A DNA stretch of 45,440 nucleotides from an uncultured Clostridia bacterium (GCA_944376265.1 CALWCD010000010.1:1-45440), one strand, 5' to 3'. Positions 8,821 to 17,129 are shown, counted from the first letter of the stretch. A program made the numbers and translations. Notes: generated by a model not told the origin, from the sequence alone.

Positions 8821-8910
8821 CTCCCGAAGGCAGAGCTTTCGCCCCTTCGGGGAGGTGCTCCGGCAGGAACGGAAACGCCTGTGAGCCCTGAGGGTTCCGG
8901 TGTTTTGAAA

Positions 8911-8950
8911 AGCGCGAAAAATCCGGCGGATACCCTCATCCGCCGGATTT
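8911..8950 (-). terminator. Terminator of spo0A
   Basis: A perfect 13-bp inverted repeat, AAATCCGGCGGAT (8919-8931) and ATCCGCCGGATTT (8938-8950), is followed on the minus strand by TTTTCGCGCTTTTC. It lies about 100 bp beyond the spo0A stop. Confidence 0.8.
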
Positions 8951-9052
8951 CTACAAGATATTGAGCTCGTTCACAATTTATTTACAAGAAAATGGGACGT
9001 TCCTTCATAATTCGACAAAAAAGGCGGCTTCATTCGTGTATGCTTAATCACG

Positions 9053-9817
9053 TCAGGAGGCGCTGGCCATCTGCAGGCAGAGCTTGTCAGAGATCATGGC
9101 AATGAATTCGCTGTTGGTGGGCTTCCCCCGGGCGTTGTGGATGGTATAGCCGAAGTAGGAGTTCAGCACCTCCACGTCGCCCCGGTCCCAGGCGACCTCT
9201 ATGGCGTGGCGGATGGCCCGCTCCACCCGGGAACTGGTGGTGTTGTACCGTTTGGCCACATTGGGGTAAAGCTGTTTCGTCACGGCGTTGATGATTTCCG
9301 GGTCCTCCACGGCCATGAGGATGGAATCCCGCAGATAGTGGTAGCCTTTGATGTGGGCAGGCACGCCGATCTGGTGAAGGATCTCGGTGACCTGCATGCG
9401 AAGGCTGTTGCTCAAAGGCTCGGTATCGAAATGCTTGCCCTTTACGGAGAGCAGGGTGAGGATGCGGTCGGCCATTTCGTTCTTGTCATAGGGGGACAGG
9501 GCGAAATAGGCAACACCGGCCGCGGTGATCTCCCGCTCGATGATGGGGTTGGTATACGAGGAGGTCACTATGTAAAGGGGTTTTTCCAAGGCGGCGTCTT
9601 GTGCCACCGCGTGGATGACCCCGATGGCATCCAGGCCCGGCATCAGAAAGTCCATGAGTACAAGCTGGGGCTTTTCTTCCCGAATTTTTCCCAGCAGCAG
9701 GGTGCTGTCCCGTTTCAGAAAAAGGGGATGCACCCCGCGCTGGGATAATTTCTGGATCGGTTCCCGGCCCCATTCGCCGTCTTCCGAACATATTATTATC
9801 TTACTATCTTTTTCCAT
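9053..9817 (-). CDS. spo0A: Spo0A, master regulator of sporulation
   Basis: 254 residues: a receiver domain (1-125) joined by a linker to the Spo0A DNA-binding domain (about 140-254). The latter has the near-invariant [19 protein letters not shown] stretch. The phospho-acceptor is Asp56 ([11 protein letters not shown]). The receiver is unusual: the acidic pair is Glu12-Asp13, and the conserved Lys of the KPF motif is Ser108 (ALSPYDK). GGAGG precedes the start at 9817. As in many Clostridia, it lies just downstream of spoIVB on the same strand. Confidence 0.95.
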   Translation of the reverse strand: MEKDSKIIICSEDGEWGREPIQKLSQRGVHPLFLKRDSTLLLGKIREEKPQLVLMDFLMPGLDAIGVIHAVAQDAALEKPLYIVTSSYTNPIIEREITAAGVAYFALSPYDKNEMADRILTLLSVKGKHFDTEPLSNSLRMQVTEILHQIGVPAHIKGYHYLRDSILMAVEDPEIINAVTKQLYPNVAKRYNTTSSRVERAIRHAIEVAWDRGDVEVLNSYFGYTIHNARGKPTNSEFIAMISDKLCLQMASAS

Positions 9818-9952
9818 GACGAACCTCCTGGCAGTGATTTATTGTAAAGGAATTTTACCATAACTTGGAAAGAATCGCAAGTGGTTTGCCTGAAAAATCT
9901 GGAAAAAGATCGTGCCGAAAAAAGGCGAAAAGTGGCTTAAAACCTGGATGTT

Positions 9953-11074
9953 TCAGCGTTCGACTTCCTTCGCCGCACCACATGTTTGACATTCTTCCCA
10001 CATCACTTGAGCAAAAATACCATATCCTGTTGTGGAGTCCTCTGTGAACACATGGGTCACGGCGCCGGCAAGCTTCCCACCCTGGAAGATGGGACAGCCG
10101 CTCATGCCTTGAACAATACCTCCTGTCCGTTCCAAAAGCCTGGGGTCTGTAATTTGGACCACCAGGTTTTTTGTTTGCTGGTCCTCTCCCACAATCTGGG
10201 TGATCTCCCCGTCGTACAGCTGGGGGCCGGTTTCATCCAGGCTCACCAATAGCTGTACGGCCCCGCAGGCCACCTGGTCCCGGGGAAGAATCTCCACAGC
10301 CTCCCCTGTGGGAGGTTGGGACAGAGTGCCGTAGACGCCGGTCTCCTGGTTGGCCAGAAGGGTGCCCAGGCTTTCATCGGAGGAGAAATATCCCTGGAGC
10401 TGTCCCGGTTCGTTCTCCTTGCCTTTGACGATGCCGCTCAACGTGATGGGCGCCGGCTCTCCGGACCTTAGGGCCATCACCCCGTTGGTGTCCATGTCAC
10501 AGATGCCGTGGCCCAGGCCCGCAAAGACACCGGTGGAAGGGTCGTAAAAGGTGAGGGTGCCAATGCCCGCGGCGCTGTCACGGACCCACATGCCTGTCTT
10601 GAAAGAGCCCTCCCCATAGACGGGGGTGATCTGGGCCTCAAAGACCTGTTCGCCCCGCCGCACCTGGAACGTGATAGGGTTCCCGCCGCTCTGGCCGATA
10701 TAGCCCGCCAGGGAGGCGTTGTCGGGGATGTCCCGGCCGTCGGCCTTCAGCAGATAGTCCCCGGGCTGGATGCCCGCTTCCTCGGCGGGGCAGCGGACGC
10801 CGCTGTCCGTGACAATGTCCGAGAGGGAGGCTACGATCACCCCGTCGGTGAACAGCTTGATGCCGAAGGTGGTGCCCAAGGGAATCACTTTGCCGGGAGC
10901 GTTTTGGCTGCTGCCTTCAGGACCGGCCGCCGTCTCCTGGGAGGAGAGGAATTCCTTTCCGCTGTTAAAGACAGAGGCTTCCAGGGCGGTGGGGCTGTCA
11001 TTTTGGTCCAGCACTCCCACGCACCCCAGCATGCACAAAGCGGTGGTTCCCACGCCCAGAGCGAACAGCTTCAC
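9953..11074 (-). CDS. spoIVB: SpoIVB, intramembrane signalling serine protease
   Basis: About 373 residues: N-terminal membrane anchor, PDZ domain (PAEEAGIQPGDYLLKADG) and SpoIVB peptidase domain with His189 (GLGHGICD) and the nucleophile Ser325 (GMSGCPIFQGG). In the forespore-to-mother-cell pathway SpoIVB triggers SpoIVFB to cleave pro-SigmaK, and that substrate gene is in this window. The conventional start is the GTG at 11074, but it has no ribosome site. The frame is open upstream to an ATC at 11122 preceded by AGAGAGG at proper spacing, adding the basic segment IKSIFKHCTKRNLLKA. The true start may therefore be non-canonical. Confidence 0.92.
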   Translation of the reverse strand: MKLFALGVGTTALCMLGCVGVLDQNDSPTALEASVFNSGKEFLSSQETAAGPEGSSQNAPGKVIPLGTTFGIKLFTDGVIVASLSDIVTDSGVRCPAEEAGIQPGDYLLKADGRDIPDNASLAGYIGQSGGNPITFQVRRGEQVFEAQITPVYGEGSFKTGMWVRDSAAGIGTLTFYDPSTGVFAGLGHGICDMDTNGVMALRSGEPAPITLSGIVKGKENEPGQLQGYFSSDESLGTLLANQETGVYGTLSQPPTGEAVEILPRDQVACGAVQLLVSLDETGPQLYDGEITQIVGEDQQTKNLVVQITDPRLLERTGGIVQGMSGCPIFQGGKLAGAVTHVFTEDSTTGYGIFAQVMWEECQTCGAAKEVER

Positions 11075-11122
11075 TGCTTTCAGCAGGTTTCGTTTGGTGC
11101 AGTGCTTAAAAATGCTTTTGAT

Positions 11123-11573
11123 ACGCGTTCCTCTCTTTTCCGGGCAAAATGTGCGAAAAAAGATTTTCGTGCCCGGAATTACTCTGCCACCGGAGATGAA
11201 AATTATTTTGACAATTAAAAACGCTCCTGCGCAAAAGAGGCAGGAGCGAGAATTTTTGGTCTGCCGCGACGATGGAGTGTTGGCCGCGAACCGACTGCTG
11301 CCGGTTCTTGCTCCACCGAAGGACAGTATTTAAAAATATGAAAGAGAGATCATTTACACAAATGGATCAAAGTGAAGGTTTGTGGCAACCACTTCCTTTC
11401 TCGTTTCATTGTCTAAAGTCTAAGCCATAAATATGAAGGGCTCATAAGGAAATTTTGAAAAAAACGTAAGGAATTTATGAACAGAGCTTGAATGAAGAAA
11501 AAGCGGAAACTGTGGATATTGCCGAAAAAGGGGAGGGTTTCCAGATTTTAGCGATTTAAAGCGGCTTTTCATG
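11123..11573. other. Long intergenic region upstream of spoIVB
   Basis: No convincing gene. At 11220-11247 a stem CGCTCCTGC / GCAGGAGCG has T-rich flanks on both strands and may act as a terminator. From about 11340 to 11570 the DNA becomes much more AT-rich than its surroundings. I saw no tRNA, riboswitch or known small RNA motif. A spoIVB promoter should lie at its left edge on the minus strand, but I could not fix it. Confidence 0.4.
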
Positions 11574-11602
11574 TTGAAACGCCGTCATTTTTGTGATAAG
11601 AT
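11574..11602 (+). promoter_or_regulatory. Sigma-A type promoter of the ParA-like ATPase gene
   Basis: TTGAAA (11574-11579), a 17-bp spacer and TAAGAT (11597-11602). The start codon at 11692 leaves a leader of about 80 nt. Confidence 0.6.
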
Positions 11603-11691
11603 TAAGGATATCCACTTCATGGGAGGGCAGAAATTGCAGGAAACCGGCCCTCTACTTGCAAGAAGGGGATATGGAAAAAAGGGAGGAACCT

Positions 11692-12360
11692 ATGAGCGAG
11701 CAAGCCAGAATCACCGTGATCTGCGGCCACTACGGCTGCGGCAAAACCAACCTGGCCCTGAACCTGGCCTTGGATGCCGCCGCGGCAGGGGAGAGGGTCA
11801 CTGTGGCGGACCTGGACATTGTCAACCCCTATTTCCGCTCTTCGGAATACGGCGGGCTGCTGGAGGAGCAGGGCATCCGGTTGATTGCCCCTGTGTTTGC
11901 CGGCACCACCCTGGACACCCCCACCTTGCCTCCGGAGCTTTACTCCCTGTTTGATCCCAGCGCCGGGAAGGTGTTCATCGACGCGGGGGGAGACGACGCG
12001 GGCGTCACGGCTCTGGGGGGCCTTCACCAGCTGCTGGAGGAAGCAGGCTACGAGATGCTCTACGTCATCAACCGGTACCGGGTGCTGTCCCAGACTCCGG
12101 AGGAGGCTCTGGCCCTGCTGCGGGAGATCGAGACCGCCAGCCGGCTGAAAGCCACCGGGCTGGTGAACAATTCCCACCTGGGTGTGGAGACCACTCTGGA
12201 CACGCTGCTGGGAGGACTGGACTTTGCCCGCAAAACGTCGGAGCTCACCGGGCTGCCCCTGCTGTACTCCACTGCTCCGGACTTCGCCCTGAAGCCGGGT
12301 GAGACGCTGCCGGAAGGTTTCCGCACGGTCAAGCGCCACGTGAAATTTATGTGGGAGTAA
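11692..12360 (+). CDS. P-loop ATPase (ParA/MinD-like) next to the oxidoreductase cluster
   Basis: 222 residues with P-loop GHYGCGKTN near the N-terminus, VTVADLDIVNPYFRS (switch-like Asp) and a later FIDAGGDDAG. ATPases of this type often sit beside ferredoxin and 2-oxoacid:ferredoxin oxidoreductase genes in Clostridia, where an assembly or maturation role is plausible but unproven. The start at 11692 follows GGGAGGAAC; an in-frame ATG at 11671 has a weaker site. It is separated from the ferredoxin gene by a repeat-containing gap. Confidence 0.75.
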   Translation: MSEQARITVICGHYGCGKTNLALNLALDAAAAGERVTVADLDIVNPYFRSSEYGGLLEEQGIRLIAPVFAGTTLDTPTLPPELYSLFDPSAGKVFIDAGGDDAGVTALGGLHQLLEEAGYEMLYVINRYRVLSQTPEEALALLREIETASRLKATGLVNNSHLGVETTLDTLLGGLDFARKTSELTGLPLLYSTAPDFALKPGETLPEGFRTVKRHVKFMWE

Positions 12361-12364
12361 GTGC

Positions 12365-12420
12365 GGAGTGCCTCCGCTGTCATGCCGCGCCCCGGGCGGC
12401 GGGCTGAAAGGCCCGCGCTG
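12365..12420 (+). repeat. 56-bp direct repeat, copy 1
   Basis: Identical over 56 bp to 12482-12537. It is GC-rich and contains a hairpin (GCGGGCTGAAAGGCCCGC). It begins just after the ATPase stop codon. Confidence 0.9.
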
Positions 12421-12481
12421 AGGAAGAGGAGGGCGCACGTCCGCGTCGAACCCCGGGTGGAGAGACGCAGCTTGGAGAATG

Positions 12482-12537
12482 GGAGTGCCTCCGCTGTCAT
12501 GCCGCGCCCCGGGCGGCGGGCTGAAAGGCCCGCGCTG
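12482..12537 (+). repeat. 56-bp direct repeat, copy 2
   Basis: Exact second copy of 12365-12420, offset 117 bp, with a different sequence in between. It is a possible REP-like intergenic element. Confidence 0.9.
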
Positions 12538-12554
12538 GGGCATGATTCAAGATC

Positions 12555-12583
12555 TGTCAACACAGTACCACTTGTAGTATTCT
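12555..12583 (+). promoter_or_regulatory. Probable promoter of the kor operon
   Basis: TGTCAA (12555-12560), a 17-bp spacer and TATTCT (12578-12583), 40 bp upstream of the ferredoxin start, in an AT-rich pocket after the GC-rich repeats. Confidence 0.4.
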
Positions 12584-12623
12584 AATATGTGTTAGAGAAA
12601 AATCCTGAAGGAGGGAAAACGAT

Positions 12624-12830
12624 ATGGCAAAGATCATTGTGGATGAGAAGGTCTGCAAGGGCTGCGGGATGTGCGTGCACGCATGTCCCTTAAAGATCAT
12701 CGCCCTGGACAAGAGCCGCCTCAACGCCAAGGGTTACCATCCCGCCAAGCTGATGGAGCCTGAAAAGTGTGTGGGCTGCGCTTCCTGCGCCACCATGTGC
12801 CCTGACACGGCCATCACAGTCGAACGGTAA
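12624..12830 (+). CDS. korD: 2[4Fe-4S] ferredoxin subunit of 2-oxoacid:ferredoxin oxidoreductase
   Basis: 68 residues with two cluster-binding motifs, CKGCGMCVHACP and CVGCASCATMCP. This is the delta or ferredoxin-like subunit that passes electrons from the thiamine enzyme to soluble ferredoxin. RBS GAAGGAGG is well placed. It is the first gene of a four-gene operon in the order delta, alpha, beta, gamma. The final acceptor and the oxo-acid (2-oxoglutarate or branched 2-oxo-acids) cannot be told from this subunit. Confidence 0.9.
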   Translation: MAKIIVDEKVCKGCGMCVHACPLKIIALDKSRLNAKGYHPAKLMEPEKCVGCASCATMCPDTAITVER

Positions 12831-12879
12831 AAAATTGTTCGGGGGCGGTTGCGCCCCTGAGAAAGGAATGGATTTACTT

Positions 12880-13926
12880 ATGAAGGTTTTGATGAAGGGC
12901 AACGAGGCGCTGGCCGAAGCCGCCATCCGCGCCGGCTGCCATCACTTCTTCGGCTATCCCATCACGCCCCAGACCGAGCTGGCGGCGTATATGTCCAAGC
13001 GCATGCCCCAGGTGAACGGCACCTATCTCCAGGCGGAATCTGAGATCGCCGCCATCAACATGGTGCTGGGCGCCTCCTCTGCTGGTGTGCGCGCCATGAC
13101 TTCCTCCTCTTCTCCCGGCGTCAGCCTGAAGGGCGAGGGCATCTCCTACATGGCTGGTTCCGACCTGCCCGCTGTCATCATCAATGTGCAGCGGGGCGGC
13201 CCCGGCCTGGGCGGCATCCAGCCCAGCCAGGCGGACTACTGGCAGGCCACCAAGGCCACCGGCCACGGCGACTTCCAGATTCTGGTGTTCGCTCCCTCCA
13301 CCGTCCAGGAGATGGTGGACCTGATCTCCCACGCTTTCGACACCGCCGATAAGTACCGTATGCCCGCCATGATCCTGGCCGACGGCATGCTGGGCCAGAT
13401 GATGGAGCCTGTGGAGCTGCCCGAGGAAGGCTCTGCGAACCTGCCCGAGAAGGAATGGGCGGCCAAGGGCCACGGCGGCAAGCGCGCCCACAACATTATC
13501 AACTCCCTGTATCTGACTCCCGAGAAGTTGGAGCAGCTGGTGAAAGAGCGCTTTGAGCGCTACGAGACCGTGAAGCGCAACGAGCAGATGGCGGAAGAGT
13601 ACCTCACCGAGGACGCTGACGTGGTGCTGGTGGCTTACGGAGCCTCCTCCCGTGTGGCCCGCAGCGCGGTGAACAAGGCCCGGGAAAAGGGTCTGAAGGT
13701 GGGTCTGGTGCGGCCCATCACCCTGTGGCCTTTCCCCACCGACGCCCTGAACCGCGCCGCTTCCCACGCCAAGAATTTCCTGGTGGTGGAGATGAGCATG
13801 GGCCAGATGGTGGACGACGTGAAGCTGGCCATCGACTGCAAGGTGCCCGTCCACTTCTACGGCCGCACCGGCGGCATGATCCCCACCCCCGCGGACGTGC
13901 TGGCTCAGATCGAAGCACTGCTGTAA
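12880..13926 (+). CDS. korA: 2-oxoacid:ferredoxin oxidoreductase, alpha subunit
   Basis: 348 residues. It contains the pyrimidine-binding domain start GNEALAEAAIRAGCHHFFGYPITPQTE, the SSPGVSLKGEGISYMAGSDLP loop and a C-terminal transketolase-like part (VGLVRPITLWPFP). This subunit forms half the TPP site of the CoA-dependent oxidative decarboxylase. The family resembles VorB/KorA, so 2-oxoglutarate or 2-oxoisovalerate are candidate substrates. The start at 12880 follows AAAGGA; an in-frame ATG at 12868 would add MDLL. It lies 49 bp after the ferredoxin gene. Confidence 0.9.
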   Translation: MKVLMKGNEALAEAAIRAGCHHFFGYPITPQTELAAYMSKRMPQVNGTYLQAESEIAAINMVLGASSAGVRAMTSSSSPGVSLKGEGISYMAGSDLPAVIINVQRGGPGLGGIQPSQADYWQATKATGHGDFQILVFAPSTVQEMVDLISHAFDTADKYRMPAMILADGMLGQMMEPVELPEEGSANLPEKEWAAKGHGGKRAHNIINSLYLTPEKLEQLVKERFERYETVKRNEQMAEEYLTEDADVVLVAYGASSRVARSAVNKAREKGLKVGLVRPITLWPFPTDALNRAASHAKNFLVVEMSMGQMVDDVKLAIDCKVPVHFYGRTGGMIPTPADVLAQIEALL

Positions 13927-13978
13927 CCACAGAGAAGATAGGAGTTTGGCTCTCCAGACTCCGGAAAGGGAACATACT

Positions 13979-14731
13979 ATGGCTATTGTATTTCAAAAAC
14001 CGTCTACCTTGACTGACGCGCCTATGCACTACTGTCCCGGCTGCACCCACGGCATTGTCCACCGCCTGGTGGCTCAAGCTCTGGAAGAGCTGGGTGTGGA
14101 AGGCAAAGCCGTGGGCGTTGCCTCTGTGGGCTGCTCGGTCATGTGCTATGATTATTTCACCTGCGATATGGTGCAGGCTCCTCACGGCCGCGCCCAGGCT
14201 GTGGCAACGGGCCTGAAGCGTGCCCGTCCCGACAACGTGATCTTCACCTACCAGGGCGACGGCGACCTGGCTGCCATCGGCACCGCGGAGACCGTCCATG
14301 CGGCTACCCGGGGAGAGAACATCACCGTCATCTTCATCAACAACGCCATTTACGGCATGACCGGCGGCCAGATGGCTCCCACCTCTCTGCCGGGGCAGAT
14401 CACCCAGACCACCCCCTACGGCCGTGACACCAACACCGCTGGTTATCCTGTGCGGGTGTGCGAGATGCTCTCCACCTTGAGCGGCGTGGCCTTCGCCCAG
14501 CGCGTCACCGTGGACAACGTGAAGAACGTGAACATCGCCCGGAAAGCCATTAAGAAGGCGTTCCAGAACCAGATCGAGGGCAAGGGCTACTCCATTGTGG
14601 AAGTGCTGTCCACCTGCCCCACCAACTGGGGCCTGTCTCCTGTGGAAGCCCTCAAGTGGCTGGAGGACAACATGATCCCCTACTATCCCCTGGGGGTCTA
14701 TAAGGATGTAGAGGAGGGCGTGAAGAAGTAA
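13979..14731 (+). CDS. korB: 2-oxoacid:ferredoxin oxidoreductase, beta (TPP) subunit
   Basis: 250 residues. It carries the N-terminal CPGCTHG and the TPP/Mg motif GDGDLAAIG...NNAIYGMTGGQMAPT. It pairs with the alpha subunit to bind thiamine diphosphate. The start at 13979 has AAAGGG upstream. The gene follows korA by 52 bp and is separated from the gamma gene by 115 bp rich in hairpins. Confidence 0.92.
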   Translation: MAIVFQKPSTLTDAPMHYCPGCTHGIVHRLVAQALEELGVEGKAVGVASVGCSVMCYDYFTCDMVQAPHGRAQAVATGLKRARPDNVIFTYQGDGDLAAIGTAETVHAATRGENITVIFINNAIYGMTGGQMAPTSLPGQITQTTPYGRDTNTAGYPVRVCEMLSTLSGVAFAQRVTVDNVKNVNIARKAIKKAFQNQIEGKGYSIVEVLSTCPTNWGLSPVEALKWLEDNMIPYYPLGVYKDVEEGVKK

Positions 14732-14846
14732 AGGCCCGAGGCCTTTCCTTCTTCCGGGTTGCCCTTCTCCGGTCGGACCGGAGATCCCGGCTGAGCCGGG
14801 CACCGGGCAACACCGCGGCTCGCATGAAGAAAGGAGCTATCACAGC
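14732..14846 (+). promoter_or_regulatory. Structured spacer between korB and korC
   Basis: A perfect short hairpin AAAGGCC-CGA-GGCCTTT (from 14730) is followed by CCTT. A second set of GC-rich complementary segments (CCCGGCTGAGCCGGG, GGGTTGCCC/CGGGCAAC) precedes the korC ribosome site. They may process or attenuate the transcript. Confidence 0.45.
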
Positions 14847-15398
14847 ATGAAAAATCTGAATATTCTCTTTGCCGGTTTCGGCGGCCAAGGCGTGCTGTTC
14901 GCCGGTAAAGTGGTGGCTTACGCCGCTTTGATCGCCAACAAGCAGCTTTCCTGGCTGCCCTCTTACGGCCCCGAGATGCGGGGCGGCACCGCCAACTGCA
15001 GCGTGTGCGTCTCCGACGAGGCCATCGGCTCTCCTCTGGTGACCAACCCCAACGTGCTCATCGCCATGAACCTGCCCTCCTTTGACAAGTTCATCAACGC
15101 GGTGGAGCCCGGCGGCGTGGTCATCGTGGACTCCAGCCTTATCGACAAGAAGGTGGAGCGGGACGACGTGACCGTGTACTACGTGCCCTCCTCCTCTCTG
15201 GCAGAGGAAAACGGCCTGTCCGGCCTTTCCAACATGATCCTGGTGGGCAAGCTGTTCCAGGAAGTCTGCACCCAGGGCGACTGCGCCTTCTGTGACAGCG
15301 ACATTCTGGACCAGGCGGTGCAGAAATGCATCCCCGCCCGGAAGGCCCAGATGCTGGACTTCAACCGCAAGGCCATCCAGATCGGCGCCCAGCAGTGA
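14847..15398 (+). CDS. korC: 2-oxoacid:ferredoxin oxidoreductase, gamma subunit
   Basis: 183 residues with the family start [23 protein letters not shown] and [18 protein letters not shown]. The gamma subunit stabilises the alpha/beta pair and helps bind CoA. GAAAGGAG precedes the start. A terminator at 15407 ends the operon. Confidence 0.92.
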   Translation: MKNLNILFAGFGGQGVLFAGKVVAYAALIANKQLSWLPSYGPEMRGGTANCSVCVSDEAIGSPLVTNPNVLIAMNLPSFDKFINAVEPGGVVIVDSSLIDKKVERDDVTVYYVPSSSLAEENGLSGLSNMILVGKLFQEVCTQGDCAFCDSDILDQAVQKCIPARKAQMLDFNRKAIQIGAQQ

Positions 15399-15406
15399 GA
15401 ACCATG

Positions 15407-15435
15407 AAAACGCTCCGGAGACCGGAGCGTTTTTT
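15407..15435 (+). terminator. Terminator of the kor operon
   Basis: AAAACGCTCCGG pairs with CCGGAGCGTTTTTT around a 3-nt loop, 8 bp after the korC stop. Confidence 0.88.
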
Positions 15436-15436
15436 G

Positions 15437-15465
15437 TTGCCATGGGAGGGCGGCGGTGGTAAAAT
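15437..15465 (+). promoter_or_regulatory. Promoter of the GGADGPT-motif gene
   Basis: TTGCCA (15437-15442), a 17-bp spacer and TAAAAT (15460-15465), placed directly after the T-run of the kor terminator. Confidence 0.55.
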
Positions 15466-15508
15466 GGACGCCAAGGCGGGAAATTGTCCCGAAAAAGGAG
15501 TGAGCGTT

Positions 15509-16543
15509 TTGGAGCGGAGAGAAACTGGAGCGGAGTGGTGGGTCACTTCCCAGGCCAGCTTTTGGGACCACAGCCGCCGGGAACGGCCGGGCATCCAACT
15601 GCCCTTTACCGGGGAGTTCGATTGGGCTGGGGCACACTGGGTGGTGCCGGGGGTGTACTCCTGTGGGAAAGCTCTGGTGGTGGACTTTTGCCGCCAGGTA
15701 GAGCCGGAGACCATGGAATCCTTCATGAAGAAGTGGGGCCTGACCCCGGAGAACGACGACATCAGGAATTTTACCAAGGAGCAAACCACCGCCATGGAAG
15801 CGGAAAACCCCATGAGTTTTTTCTTTCATCCCACTGGGGTAGTGAATGGCCGCAACCTGAGCAGTGACCGGGGCTCCGCCACAGGGTACCTGCCCTTTTC
15901 CTGGGGTAGAGGCCAAAAGGAGGGCGTCCGGGCGGTGGACCACTATCACTTGGACCCCTCCAAAGCCTGGCATATCTGGCGGTTCTCCTTTCCCTGGAGC
16001 CGCCGCCGGGAGGTGCGGTCCCTCTCCTTCCGGCTGGAGGCCGAAGAGGTTCGCCTGCCCGGAGCCTCCTTCCAAATCCAGCCGGGGGAGCGGGTGGACC
16101 TGACCCATCCCGTCACCGGGGAGAGGGTGACCCTCACAGCGGTGGACCTGGAGCGGGAGACAATTGAGAACTCAGGGCTTTCCGGCCTGGGGGACTGGGA
16201 GGTCCCCTGCCACTGCTGGAAACTCACCTATACCCTGGAGCCCGCTCTGGAAAACTTCTCCCTGGAGGATGTCCTGGAGGGAGACCAGATGCGCCCCAGA
16301 GATCCCAAAGAGGGGGAGACCCGTGGGGGCGGGATCGCTATGGCTTCCATGGCCAGCTCCGTAGGGATCATCGGCGGAGCGGACGGTCCCACGGCGCTCT
16401 ACATAGGGGAGAACCAGACGCCTGTCTGCCGCGCTGCCTATTCCGGTCTCCGGTTTCAACCCGTGGAAACCGTCACCTGGATGCCGGTGTTCCGGGAGAA
16501 GCCGGCTGAGGAGAAGACGGTTGTGTTGAAAAAAACAGGCTGA
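15509..16543 (+). CDS. Soluble protein of unknown function with a GIIGGADGPT motif
   Basis: 344 residues from a TTG start at 15509, chosen because AAAGGAG lies 8 nt upstream. No signal peptide or membrane helix is seen. Most of the protein is beta-rich with aromatic and charged strands, and I do not recognise a family. Near the C-terminus, residues 285-295 read VGIIGGADGPT. This string is otherwise the hallmark of the sodium-translocating decarboxylase beta subunit (OadB/GcdB/MmdB), where it lies in a membrane protein. Homology-based pipelines may mislabel it for that reason. It has its own promoter and lies 29 bp before the TIGR04076-type gene. Confidence 0.6.
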   Translation: MERRETGAEWWVTSQASFWDHSRRERPGIQLPFTGEFDWAGAHWVVPGVYSCGKALVVDFCRQVEPETMESFMKKWGLTPENDDIRNFTKEQTTAMEAENPMSFFFHPTGVVNGRNLSSDRGSATGYLPFSWGRGQKEGVRAVDHYHLDPSKAWHIWRFSFPWSRRREVRSLSFRLEAEEVRLPGASFQIQPGERVDLTHPVTGERVTLTAVDLERETIENSGLSGLGDWEVPCHCWKLTYTLEPALENFSLEDVLEGDQMRPRDPKEGETRGGGIAMASMASSVGIIGGADGPTALYIGENQTPVCRAAYSGLRFQPVETVTWMPVFREKPAEEKTVVLKKTG

Positions 16544-16572
16544 CACAGCCTGGCACAGAGAGGAGGGAAAAT

Positions 16573-16836
16573 ATGCCAAGACCCAAAATCACACTTACTG
16601 TAGTGGGCAAGCTGGGCCCCTGCGGGTGCCACCACGGCCACAAGGTGGGGGACTCGTTCAACTTTGACACCGACCGGGACAAGCTTTGCCCCATGGCCCT
16701 GCACGCCGGGTTTCCCTATATCGATATCCTCCGGTACGGGGGAGAGCTGCCCCTTTCCAAAGAGGGGGATCTGCGGTTCTGCTGTCCCGACGCGGACGTG
16801 GCCAACGTGTTTCGCCTGGAAGTGGACAAGGGCTGA
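16573..16836 (+). CDS. TIGR04076 family protein
   Basis: 87 residues rich in Cys and His: GPCGCHHGHKVGDSF, LCPMALHAGFPYID and RFCCPDADV. This pattern fits the TIGR04076 family, short proteins of unknown role in anaerobes. RBS AGGAGGG lies 7 nt upstream. It follows the GGADGPT-motif gene and probably shares its transcript. Confidence 0.75.
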   Translation: MPRPKITLTVVGKLGPCGCHHGHKVGDSFNFDTDRDKLCPMALHAGFPYIDILRYGGELPLSKEGDLRFCCPDADVANVFRLEVDKG

Positions 16837-16906
16837 CTTTTTTCACCAGTCTGTCAGGTTTTCCACGGCTCCCACATAGACATGGTAACACCATGAAAGA
16901 AGGGAA

Positions 16907-17125
16907 GTGGCAGTCGTGTTCACACAGCTTTTAGATCTTCTGTCCCATGTTGTCTGCCTGTTTTTGCACGTTACCGGAGGCGGCACCTTTCCTCGGGCGC
17001 TCTCCGCCGCCCAGGAAAAGAAATGCCTGGAGGAGATGGCACAGGGCAGCCAGGCGGCCCGCCAGAAGCTCATCGAGCACAACCTGCGGCTGGTGGCGCA
17101 CATCATTAAAAACGGCTGCCCGTAA
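16907..17125 (+). CDS. sigK: sigK 5' segment: pro-sequence and region 1.2/2.1 of sigma-K (interrupted)
   Basis: The frame encodes a hydrophobic pro-sequence (FTQLLDLLSHVVCLFLHVTGG), then TFPRALSAAQEKKCLEEMAQ and KLIEHNLRLVAHIIK, the signature of pro-SigmaK. The homology stops at codon 17108-17110. The next codons (NGCP, stop) come from the inserted element. The start is GTG at 16907 or, better spaced from AAGAAGGG, GTG at 16916. In sporulating mother cells pro-SigmaK is cleaved after SpoIVB signalling and directs late coat genes. The frame continues at 28358 once the 11,250-bp element is removed. In the arrangement seen here it cannot encode a sigma factor. Confidence 0.92.
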   Translation: MAVVFTQLLDLLSHVVCLFLHVTGGGTFPRALSAAQEKKCLEEMAQGSQAARQKLIEHNLRLVAHIIKNGCP

Positions 17126-17129
17126 GGGA
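17094..17129 (+). other. Left attachment site (attL) of the sigK element
   Basis: The sigK arm TGGCG (17094-17098) lies 9 bp before AA at 17108-17109 inside an A5 run. The element arm TGCCCGTAAGGGA (17117-17129) lies 7 bp after it. The arms are inverted partners of those at the right end, each centred on the same AA dinucleotide. Confidence 0.8.

Noticed and set aside
11220-11570. Structured RNA or tRNA upstream of spoIVB
   Set aside because: One strong hairpin is present, but no cloverleaf, riboswitch core or known small RNA signature could be recognised.
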